DNA of 64,000 bases from positions 62,001 through 126,000 of the forward strand of contig CAMGYI010000002.1 of NCBI GenBank assembly GCA_946127115.1, given 5' to 3'. This document shows positions 49,360 through 57,258 of the stretch, piece by piece. Below the pieces are notes generated by a model that saw nothing but the letters and a program-made list of their open reading frames with translations, was not told where the DNA came from and made no database searches. The position numbers were made by a program, and so were the translations under genes. The stretch is from an uncultured Chlamydia sp. GTDB lineage: Bacteria; Chlamydiota; Chlamydiia; Chlamydiales; Simkaniaceae. Numbering within the stretch: position 1 is the stretch's first letter; each line of letters opens with the position of its first letter.

Positions 49360-51168
49360 TTATTTGCGAGAAGAAGATTTTCGTTGGATTTCATTGGGAA
49401 CTTTTTTTCTAAGACGGATGCGATTGGGAGTGACCTCAACAAACTCATCATCTTGAATGAAATCAATAGCCTGCTCAAGAGTAAGCATGGTTGCTGGAGT
49501 GAGGGTCAAACTCTCATCTGTACCGGAAGCGCGAACGTTTGTGAGTTGTTTTTCTCGAGTAATATTGACCACTAAATCATTATCTCGATTATTTTCTCCA
49601 ATGATCATTCCTTCGTAAACATCGTCACCCGGTTTTACAAAAATTGTCCCTCGGCTCTGTAGGTTAAAGCAGGCATAACCAGTTGCTTTCCCTTGATTCA
49701 TGGAAATAAGGGCGCCATTTTTTCGTCCCGCGATTTCCCCTCGATAGGGACCATACGAATCAAAAACTGAAGTTAAAATTCCTAGTCCTCGTGTCACCGT
49801 TAAAAACTCATTCCGATATCCGATGAGGCCTCGGGTAGGGAGGGAAAACTCTAGAGTTGTAATGTTATGCTCATTTGTGTGGAAGTTCAGCATCTCCCCC
49901 TTGCGCCGGTTGATCTCTTCAATAACTGTACCGGAGAATTCTTCGGGAACCTCGATATGGGTATGCTCAATGGGTTCTTCTTTATTTTCTCGCAGAATCA
50001 CTCGAGGTTTTGAAACTAGAAACTCATATCCCTCTCGACGCATCGCTTCAATAAGGATCGAGAGGTGCAACTCTCCCCTCCCTGCAACTTGAATAGAATC
50101 GTCTCTTCCTTCAACCTCTTCAACATTCAAGGAAATGTTAGATTTTTTTTCATGAAGGAGACGCTCACGAATTTTATTCATCGTGACATACTTTCCATCC
50201 CGTCCCACAAAAGGGCCAGAGTTTACTGAGATCTCAACAGATAGAGTAGGCTCACCAAGCTCAATCGACGGAAGTTGCTGGATATGATTGGGATTGCAAA
50301 GAGTGTCTCCAATCATCACGTCAGGAGCACCAGAAATGCTTACGATATCTCCCACTCCTGCCTCTTCAAGTTCTACTTTCTTGAGACCATGATATCCATC
50401 AATTCGTGTCACTTTATGTTGGGTAGAATGACCGCCCTTTTCAATCATTGTGAAGGAATCTCCCTTTTTGATAATTCCTTCAAGAATGCGTCCTGTCGCC
50501 TGTCGTCCCAAGAAATCACTATGAGAAATTGTACTTGCCTGCATTAAAAAAGGAACTTCTAAATTTCCAGGAGGGTGCGGAACTTTTTCGACCACTAAAT
50601 CAAATAATGGCTTCATATTCTCCCGAGCATCTCCTTCATTAAGGAAAGCATATCCTCCAGTGGCAGAAGCGTAGCAATAAGAAAAGTCGAGCTGCTCATC
50701 ACTGGCTCCCAGTTCTACAAAAAGATCGAATGTTTTATTGAGAGCATTTTCAGGGTCAGCATGGGGCTTGTCGATTTTATTCAGAACAACAATGGGATTG
50801 ATCCCTATCTTTAGCGCTTGAGAAAGAACAAACCGGGTTTGAGGCATCGGTCCCTCACCAGCATCAATAATCAATAGGACACAATTGACCATCCCTAGTA
50901 CCCTCTCCACTTCTCCTGAGAAGTCGGCGTGTCCAGGGGTGTCGATTACATTAATCTTGTATCCATCAACAAATAAACTTGTATGTTTTGCAAAAATGGT
51001 GATTCCACGTTCTTTCTCGAGCTCGTTAGAATCCATTGCCCTTTCAGGAATAGTTTCATTTTTTCGAAATATCTCTGCTTGCTTCAAAAGACAATCAAGG
51101 AGGGTTGTTTTCCCATGGTCGATATGGGCAATAATCGCAATATTACGAATCTTTTTTGGAGGATACAT
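49360..51168 (-). CDS. typA: Ribosome-associated GTPase TypA/BipA
   Basis: EF-G-like translational GTPase that supports 50S assembly and stress growth. G1 AHIDHGKTTL, the ERGITIFAKHTS switch, G3 DTPGHADFSGEVERVL and G4 NKIDK are intact. The C-terminal half has EEFSGTVIEEINRRKGEM and the TypA-specific PTRGLIGYRNEFLT. The 602 aa are standard. It is 49 bp upstream-side of the MBL-rhodanese gene on the same strand and divergent from trkH, with about 106 bp between starts. Confidence 0.97.
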   Translation of the reverse strand: MYPPKKIRNIAIIAHIDHGKTTLLDCLLKQAEIFRKNETIPERAMDSNELEKERGITIFAKHTSLFVDGYKINVIDTPGHADFSGEVERVLGMVNCVLLIIDAGEGPMPQTRFVLSQALKIGINPIVVLNKIDKPHADPENALNKTFDLFVELGASDEQLDFSYCYASATGGYAFLNEGDARENMKPLFDLVVEKVPHPPGNLEVPFLMQASTISHSDFLGRQATGRILEGIIKKGDSFTMIEKGGHSTQHKVTRIDGYHGLKKVELEEAGVGDIVSISGAPDVMIGDTLCNPNHIQQLPSIELGEPTLSVEISVNSGPFVGRDGKYVTMNKIRERLLHEKKSNISLNVEEVEGRDDSIQVAGRGELHLSILIEAMRREGYEFLVSKPRVILRENKEEPIEHTHIEVPEEFSGTVIEEINRRKGEMLNFHTNEHNITTLEFSLPTRGLIGYRNEFLTVTRGLGILTSVFDSYGPYRGEIAGRKNGALISMNQGKATGYACFNLQSRGTIFVKPGDDVYEGMIIGENNRDNDLVVNITREKQLTNVRASGTDESLTLTPATMLTLEQAIDFIQDDEFVEVTPNRIRLRKKVPNEIQRKSSSRK

Positions 51169-51274
51169 CCCATTATCTTACTAAGATTTTTCTAATAAAA
51201 GCAACTATTAATAGAAAAGAAACCATCTTTGTTAAGTTTGACAATGTTGGGGGAAAAATCTAGGATGGAGGTCT

Positions 51275-52825
51275 ATGAACCTGATTAAACAAAAAATTAA
51301 TTGGCTTGCCATCATCGGACAATTGGGGCTCTTGCTCCATGTTCCCGCAGGAATGGCTGCAATTACCCTAGTTATTGCTCTGATTTTTAAGGAGTGGTTT
51401 GCCCTCATCCCTTTTGGAATTGTTGCAGTTTTTTCTCTTGTTTTAGGCCAACTCTTGTATCGATTAAGAAAAGAATCAAAGACATCTCATCTATGGGATG
51501 CAATGATTATTGCTGGCCTTGGCTGGCTTATATGCTCACTAATTGCTGCCGTCCCTTTTTGTTGGATCTCATATCTTCAGCTTCAAAGTGAGGTGGAGTC
51601 GGAACTTCTTCAAGTATTCCGCAATCCTTCCAATGCAATATTTGAGTCGGTTTCAGGTTTTACAAGCACAGGACTCACAATGATGCAACATTCGGGGGTT
51701 TTCCCTCACGTTTTGCAGTGGTGGCGTTCTCTTTTAGAGTGGACAGGAGGACTTGGGCTTGTCGTTTTTGTGCTTGCTCTTACCCACCTAAATAAGGAAG
51801 GATTTCAGCTATATTATGCTGAGGCTCGGAGTGAAAAAATGACAAAAAATATCACAGGAACAGCCCATTGGATTTGGGGAATCTATTGCATTTTTACCGG
51901 AATTGCTTTTTTCCTTTTCTTCGTCGCTGGGATGCCTCTCTGGGATGCTGCGAATCACGCAATGACTGTCATTTCAACTGGGGGATTCACGATTACCCAT
52001 ACAAATTTCCAGGACTACGATCTGTCTATTCAAGTGATTGCAATGTTTATGATGCTCGTAGGAGCAATCAGTTTCTCAGTTCATTTCCGGGTAATTCGAG
52101 AGAAAGAGTATGCCATTCTATGGAAAAATTGGCAACACCGATTGCTCTATATCTTTGCGATTGGTGGAGGCCTTCTCATTCTCCTATTAAATTGGTGGAA
52201 CGGGCTCAGAGGATATAAGCTCGATGCTTTTTTTGAGTGGATTTCTGCTCTTACTACCTGTGGATATTCTTCAATGCATCTTTCTCTACTTAGTCCAATG
52301 ACAAAGTTGTTTCTGATTATGGGAATGTTCATTGGAGGAACAACAGGCTCAACGACAGGTGGCCTCAAGATTCGCCGACTTATCTATCTCGTTTCTGGAG
52401 TTGTCCTCCGAATTTTAGCGATCACTTCGAAAAATGAAAAGTACATTACTGGAGAATTTAAGGAAACCAAATCCCCTCCAAACCAAGAACCTCCAGGGAT
52501 TGTTCTTCCACATACACAGACGAGCGAACGCCTTTTTACTGCAGGAATTCTATTTTCTCTATGGACATCTACTCTTTTCCTCGGATGGTTTCTCATTTTA
52601 AAATGGGTTCCAAAAGGGCGTGGCCTTGATGCTCTTTTTGAGGTAACGAGTGCGATGAGTAATGTGGGTCTTTCAAGTGGAATCATCCATCCAGACTTTT
52701 CTACTGCGGGAAAATGGGTTATTATGGCTTTAATGTGGATGGGAAGACTAGAAATTATTCCGGCACTTATATTACTCTTAACGCTTCCAATGATATTTAT
52801 TCGGAGCTCGACAGATGGAAAATAG
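51275..52825 (+). CDS. trkH: Trk/Ktr-type potassium uptake channel subunit
   Basis: Potassium translocating subunit with four M1-P-M2 repeats. Selectivity-loop segments are visible: SGFTSTGLTMM, ISTGGFTI, TTCGYSSM and SNVGLSSG, plus the signature GTTGSTTGGLKIRR. The 516 residues suit TrkH/KtrB. No TrkA/KtrA regulatory subunit is adjacent, so the partner must be elsewhere. The end overlaps the TM2-protein gene by 11 bp. Confidence 0.94.
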   Translation: MNLIKQKINWLAIIGQLGLLLHVPAGMAAITLVIALIFKEWFALIPFGIVAVFSLVLGQLLYRLRKESKTSHLWDAMIIAGLGWLICSLIAAVPFCWISYLQLQSEVESELLQVFRNPSNAIFESVSGFTSTGLTMMQHSGVFPHVLQWWRSLLEWTGGLGLVVFVLALTHLNKEGFQLYYAEARSEKMTKNITGTAHWIWGIYCIFTGIAFFLFFVAGMPLWDAANHAMTVISTGGFTITHTNFQDYDLSIQVIAMFMMLVGAISFSVHFRVIREKEYAILWKNWQHRLLYIFAIGGGLLILLLNWWNGLRGYKLDAFFEWISALTTCGYSSMHLSLLSPMTKLFLIMGMFIGGTTGSTTGGLKIRRLIYLVSGVVLRILAITSKNEKYITGEFKETKSPPNQEPPGIVLPHTQTSERLFTAGILFSLWTSTLFLGWFLILKWVPKGRGLDALFEVTSAMSNVGLSSGIIHPDFSTAGKWVIMALMWMGRLEIIPALILLLTLPMIFIRSSTDGK

Positions 52826-53027
52826 TCCTAAAAGTTACCTTGCTACAATTCTTCTGTGTTTCTTCTTAGGAACCTTAGGAATTCATCGATTCTACATTGG
52901 CAAAATTGGAACAGGAATCCTTATGCTTATTACAGCAGGGGGCCTTGGGCTTTGGCAAATTATTGATTTTGTTGTTGCCGTTGTCGGCCACTTGCTCGAT
53001 AAGAAAGGACGCTACATCAAGCCGTGA
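52815..53027 (+). CDS. TM2-domain small membrane protein
   Basis: Seventy residues with two TM helices joined by the TM2 motif: YLATILLCFFLGTLGIHRFYIGK, then GTGILMLITAGGLGLWQIIDFVV. The G-x-HRFY-GK pattern and the Ile-Asp in the second helix are typical. Function unknown in bacteria. It overlaps trkH by 11 bp and the next gene by 4 bp, so all three are co-transcribed. Confidence 0.9.
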   Translation: MENSPKSYLATILLCFFLGTLGIHRFYIGKIGTGILMLITAGGLGLWQIIDFVVAVVGHLLDKKGRYIKP

Positions 53028-53899
53028 AAAAAGTCACATTGAAAAACATCTCGCCCCTCGGACATCCTTTGGAAGCTACATTTGTCCCTGATAGAGGGAT
53101 GAACCTGATAAGTTATAAGTTGGGGGGAATAGAGGTGATTGATCAGGCCACCCGCCCTCTGTTTGATGAAAGGTTCGCTGGACTTGGGGCACTGATTGGT
53201 CCACATTTTTATCACCGAAAAGAGATTCCTACAAATTTTGACCTATCTTTATTTCCCCACGTTGCTAAAGTAATGGCTCAAGGGGGAAAAGAACCTTTTC
53301 CCCATGGAATAGCTCGCTATGTTCCGTGGAAGTTTGTCGCAAGCTCCACCCAAATTAAAGGAAGACTTTATGGAAATGACCTTTATAAAAAGGTCCCTTT
53401 AAAGGTGCTTGAAGGGCAAAATTTCGACATGACGTTTGAATCACGCCTCCTTACTGACGGCCTTTTCATTGAATATAAGGTCCATAGCAAAAATCCATCT
53501 ATTTTGGGCCTCCATTATTGCTATAGCCTTAATGGATCAGGTTCCGTCTGTGGAGCGGTGCAAAATACCTACCGTGACCAGGAGAAATGGAAGCCTCTCC
53601 CCTCCAACTGGACTCAAAATAACCACCTCCACTTTTCTCTTCCCCAGAAAGCTGACTTCGGTTTTATTCCTGAGAAAAAATCCCCCAACGATCACGATTA
53701 CCACATGAATCTCAATACGCCTGAATATTCCCTCCATATCGATTACAATACAGTATCTGATACAGAAACCTCCTTCCAGATATTCCACCCCAAAGACGCG
53801 ACCTACGTTTGTGTTGAACCTCTCACGGCCCACTTTCCACCAGAGCCCACGCTCACGTGCTCAACCCTTGAAGCCAAGCTCCGAATTCTTGATCCCTAA
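53024..53899 (+). CDS. Aldose-1-epimerase-like protein
   Basis: Galactose-mutarotase-fold protein. The N-terminus has VPDRGMNLISYKLGG, followed by FPHGIARYVPWK, which recalls the HG.aR..pW block carrying a catalytic His, and CVEPLTA near the end for the Glu strand. The 291 residues suit the YphB/GalM-like group. Substrate unknown. The start is a GTG at 53024 overlapping the TM2 gene stop. It may supply sugar epimers to the GH1 or glycogen enzymes, but no link is shown. Confidence 0.8.
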   Translation: MKKVTLKNISPLGHPLEATFVPDRGMNLISYKLGGIEVIDQATRPLFDERFAGLGALIGPHFYHRKEIPTNFDLSLFPHVAKVMAQGGKEPFPHGIARYVPWKFVASSTQIKGRLYGNDLYKKVPLKVLEGQNFDMTFESRLLTDGLFIEYKVHSKNPSILGLHYCYSLNGSGSVCGAVQNTYRDQEKWKPLPSNWTQNNHLHFSLPQKADFGFIPEKKSPNDHDYHMNLNTPEYSLHIDYNTVSDTETSFQIFHPKDATYVCVEPLTAHFPPEPTLTCSTLEAKLRILDP

Positions 53900-53968
53900 G
53901 AGAGCATCGTTGTATTATCCTCTAGGGGGAAAACAACAGATGGTGTAGAAGGAAAAGTGAGGTGTCCA

Positions 53969-55573
53969 ATGGTTAAAAGAGTTGTTATTCTGGGTGGGGG
54001 TTTCGGAGGCGCATATACTGCAATGCATTTGGAAAAATACCTAAAAGAAACGAAGGAACCCTTTGAAATCGCAATTGTCAATCGAGAAAACTACTTTGTT
54101 TTCCAACCGATGCTTGCAGAAGTCGTTGGGGGATCTCTAGGTCTCCTTGATACAATCAACCCCCTGAGAAAACTCCTTCCAAAAACTAAGCTTTATGTGA
54201 GGGAAATTGACTCGATCGATATTGAAAGTCAGAAGGTGATTCTCGCACCAAAATATTCTCACACTCCCTTCGAGCTTCCTTATGACCATCTGGTGTTAGG
54301 ACTTGGAACCGTAACGGACTTTCGAGGGATGTCAGGGCTTCATGAGCATGCTCTTCCCTTTAAAAACCTTGCCGATAGTGTAAATATTCGAAACCAAGTC
54401 ATTGAGGTTTTGGAAGGCGCTGCGAATGAAAAAGACCCTCTTTTAAAACAAAAACTTCTCACATTTGTTGTGGGAGGCGGCGGATTTTCAGGAACAGAAG
54501 TGGTTGCTGAAATCAATGACTTAGTCCGAAAACTTGCAAAACAATATGCCGAAATTGACCCCAGTCAGATCCGGGTGGTTCTCATTCATAGTAAAGATCG
54601 ACTTATGGAAAGGGAAATGCCTGAGACTTTAGGACGTTATGCAGCTATGCTCCTCAAAAAACGAGGTGTTGAGATTTGTTTCAACGCTCACCTTAAAGCA
54701 GCAACTCCTGAAGAGGCCATTCTTGACACTGGAGAACGAATACCTTCTAAAACGGTTATTTCTACTGTTCCTTCTTCCCCAAACCCTTTGATTGAAGGGC
54801 TTCCGCTGCGCCTTGAAAGAGGAAAGATTGTTGTGAATGCGAGAATGCAAGTTGAAGGACATGAAAATGTTTGGTCCATTGGAGACTGTACAGCGATTCC
54901 AAATCTAGAAGGAGGAGGACTTTGTCCTCCAACAGCTCAGTTTGCAATCCGAGAAGCTAAGGTCCTTGCTCATAATATTGCTGCTTCACTTTCTGGAGGA
55001 AGAAAAAAAGAATTTCGATTTAAGGCCTTAGGGATGATGGGAGCCCTCGGTCACCACTCTGCTGTAGCAGAGCTATTTGGAAAGTTTAAGTTTTCTGGAC
55101 TCCCTGCTTGGGTCATGTGGCGCTTGATTTATTGGGCAAAGCTTCCCGGTCTTGATCGAAAAATCAAAGTGGCTCTCTCGTGGGCACTTGATACCATGAT
55201 TCCTATCGAAGCTGTCCAAGTTAAAGCAAGCCCAACACAAGGAATTGCTCAACTCCATTTTGAGGCTGATGAAATTATTTTCCATCAAGGAGATGTCGGC
55301 GATTACCTCTACATTATTGTAAATGGAGAGGTTGAAGTTTTCACAACAAAAGAAAAGAAGAAAAGACTAATTGCCAAGCTTGGGAAAGGAGAATATTTTG
55401 GAGAAATGGCTCTTCTTAACCAACGGTCAAGACTCGCAACGGTCCGTTGTCTCTCCCCGGTGGATGTCTTAGCCCTTCGAAAGAATGATTTTGGTGTTCT
55501 TATTTCAAACTTCCAAGAACTACGTAAGGATTTCGAACAAACTGAAAAAATTCGTAGAAGGGAGATTGGGTAG
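53969..55573 (+). CDS. ndh: Type II NADH dehydrogenase fused to a cyclic-nucleotide-binding domain
   Basis: NDH-2 oxidises NADH and reduces quinone without pumping ions. FAD motif VVILGGGFGGAYTA, the second dinucleotide site TFVVGGGGFSGTEVVAE, and SIGDCTAIP before the C-terminal amphipathic membrane segment (PAWVMWRLIYWAKLPG) are present. From about residue 430 the chain continues into a cNMP-binding fold: IIFHQGDVGDYLYIIVNGEVEVF, then FGEMALLNQRSRLATVR, which keeps the Glu and Arg of the phosphate-binding cassette. A long frame begins at a GTG at 53957; I choose the ATG at 53969 because GAGG lies six bases before it. That gives 534 aa. The regulatory fusion is unusual. Confidence 0.92.
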   Translation: MVKRVVILGGGFGGAYTAMHLEKYLKETKEPFEIAIVNRENYFVFQPMLAEVVGGSLGLLDTINPLRKLLPKTKLYVREIDSIDIESQKVILAPKYSHTPFELPYDHLVLGLGTVTDFRGMSGLHEHALPFKNLADSVNIRNQVIEVLEGAANEKDPLLKQKLLTFVVGGGGFSGTEVVAEINDLVRKLAKQYAEIDPSQIRVVLIHSKDRLMEREMPETLGRYAAMLLKKRGVEICFNAHLKAATPEEAILDTGERIPSKTVISTVPSSPNPLIEGLPLRLERGKIVVNARMQVEGHENVWSIGDCTAIPNLEGGGLCPPTAQFAIREAKVLAHNIAASLSGGRKKEFRFKALGMMGALGHHSAVAELFGKFKFSGLPAWVMWRLIYWAKLPGLDRKIKVALSWALDTMIPIEAVQVKASPTQGIAQLHFEADEIIFHQGDVGDYLYIIVNGEVEVFTTKEKKKRLIAKLGKGEYFGEMALLNQRSRLATVRCLSPVDVLALRKNDFGVLISNFQELRKDFEQTEKIRRREIG

Positions 55574-55591
55574 TAACCTAAACTGTTTATT

Positions 55592-56242
55592 ATGGATATT
55601 TGGCTCGATACAACAGATATTAAAATAATCACCCTAGGAAGCAGGTTAGGAATCCTAACGGGAGTTACAACCAATCCCTCTCTCATTGCAAACTCAGGGA
55701 TAAGTCTAGAAGAGAATATCGACGCCATTTTGAAGGGTCAGGGCGGTCCGATCACCGTTCAGGTCACAGCTGTGGATCATTCTGGAATTATTGAGCAAGC
55801 TGAAACGCTTCGTGATTTTTCCGAGCGAATTATCGTGAAAATTCCTGTAACCCAGGAAGGTCTCAAGGCAATGGAATCACTTTCACATTTGCAATTTCCT
55901 GTCATGGCAACAGCGATTGTCACTCCCTATCAAGCATTATTTGCCTGCCATGTAGGAGCCTCCTTCATAGCTCCTTACTACTCCCGCATCTTAAATCCTT
56001 TAGATGTGTTAGAGGGGATAATCCTAATGTTAGATCGATATGGTTTTGAAACAGGAATCGTTGCTGCCTCTCTGAAGACGGAAGATCATATCGATGACTG
56101 CTTCCAGCTTGGCATTGATGGCATCACGATTAAGAAAGAACTTTTTGAAACTTTCATCGCTGATCAAAGTGGGACTTTTGAAGCATTGGACCGCTTTTCA
56201 AACGATTGGAAAAAAGCAAAACCTTCCAAGCTTCTTCAATGA
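55592..56242 (+). CDS. Transaldolase/fructose-6-phosphate aldolase-like protein
   Basis: Small class I aldolase of the TalC/FSA subfamily. Motifs: LDTTDIKIITLGSRLGILTGVTTNPSLIA at the start, IIVKIPVTQEGLKAM with the Schiff-base Lys, ATAIVTPYQALFACHVGASFIAPYYSRI, and GIVAASLKTEDHI. The 216 aa are normal for the class. It may act as transaldolase in the pentose phosphate pathway or as an FSA-type aldolase. It is 18 bp after ndh and overlaps the next transporter gene by 4 bp. Confidence 0.92.
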   Translation: MDIWLDTTDIKIITLGSRLGILTGVTTNPSLIANSGISLEENIDAILKGQGGPITVQVTAVDHSGIIEQAETLRDFSERIIVKIPVTQEGLKAMESLSHLQFPVMATAIVTPYQALFACHVGASFIAPYYSRILNPLDVLEGIILMLDRYGFETGIVAASLKTEDHIDDCFQLGIDGITIKKELFETFIADQSGTFEALDRFSNDWKKAKPSKLLQ

Positions 56243-57093
56243 GGCATGCTAACACCTCTTTAGCAATTACCTACTCCCTCCTTGCTGCTTTATCCTATGC
56301 AGGATTGGCTTTTCTTATCCAAACTGCCGAAGGATTTCTTCCCAATTCAGTCCTTATCTTCTTCAGGCAATTTTTTGGACTTCTGATTCTCCTTCCCATT
56401 ATCCCAATTAAACTAGGAAAGTTTAAGGAACTGAAGACAAAAGTTTTTCCCCTACATATGCTCCGCGCATTTGCTTCTCTCTCTTCCATGTTCTGTCTCT
56501 ATTTTGCTCTCCGCTATCTTCCCCTTACCGATGCGGTTTTACTGACCTATACCCGCCCTCTTTTCATCCCTATAGTTGTTTATTTATGGTTTCAAAAAAA
56601 ATGGACACGAAACACATGGAGCGGCCTGATTGTGGGATTCTTAGGGATCATTTTAATTCTTCGACCCGGAGAAAAAATCTTTGATGTGGCATCTCTTGTG
56701 GGGCTTGCTGCTGGGTTGCTCGGTGCAATCGCATTTACTACAATTCGTCGACTCACAAAAACAGAACCTGCTGAGCGCATTACCTTCTACTATATGTCAC
56801 TTTCTCTTCCGTTAGCATCTATACCTCTGGCAAACAACTGGCAAACTCCAACCCCCTATGGGTGGGGCTTGCTCGTCGTAATTGGTTTGGTTGCCATCAT
56901 CTACCAGCTCCTTTTAGCCCGTGCTTACCGCCATACAAAAGCTGTGAAAGTAGGGTCTCTTCTTTATTCAAGTGTGGCATTCGCCTATCTTTTCGATTTT
57001 TTTCTTGGAAATAAAAATATTCCTTTAACTGCCATTATTGGAATGACTCTCATTGTCTTTGGCTCTGTGATTACTCTCAGGGACCAACAGTAA
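56239..57093 (+). CDS. EamA-type transporter (second DMT permease)
   Basis: Ten-TM DMT permease with two EamA repeats: LLAALSYAGLAFLIQ to FALRYLPLTDAVLLTYTRPLFIP, and LAAGLLGAIAFTTIRRL to YLFDFFLGNKNIP. The frame extends back to 56206, but the ATG at 56239 forms an ATGA overlap with the aldolase stop and begins MRHANTSLAITY, so I take it. That gives 284 aa. It is not closely similar by eye to the DMT protein at 43.8 kb. Substrate unknown. Confidence 0.85.
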   Translation: MRHANTSLAITYSLLAALSYAGLAFLIQTAEGFLPNSVLIFFRQFFGLLILLPIIPIKLGKFKELKTKVFPLHMLRAFASLSSMFCLYFALRYLPLTDAVLLTYTRPLFIPIVVYLWFQKKWTRNTWSGLIVGFLGIILILRPGEKIFDVASLVGLAAGLLGAIAFTTIRRLTKTEPAERITFYYMSLSLPLASIPLANNWQTPTPYGWGLLVVIGLVAIIYQLLLARAYRHTKAVKVGSLLYSSVAFAYLFDFFLGNKNIPLTAIIGMTLIVFGSVITLRDQQ

Positions 57094-57174
57094 TACCAAT
57101 TGGGGGAAAATAAGAAAATAAAGAGTGTTATTTATTCAAAAACACCTTAATTTCCCTTAAAAATCGGACTTGAT

Positions 57175-57258
57175 ATGAGCTCCGACATACTCTCTTATGG
57201 AGATCTAATGCTGAAACAATTACAAATTATCCAGTTATACTACGAGGAAATCACATGA
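57175..57258 (+). other. Possible 27-codon leader peptide
   Basis: A short frame starting ATGAGCTCC encodes MSSDILSYGDLM and ends TGA overlapping the ATG of the next gene (ATGA). The big gene begins MSSNIFRLAELS, with closely similar DNA (ATGAGCTCC(G/A)ACATA), so the leader looks like a partial duplication of its start. It might couple translation or be a relic. Confidence 0.4.
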
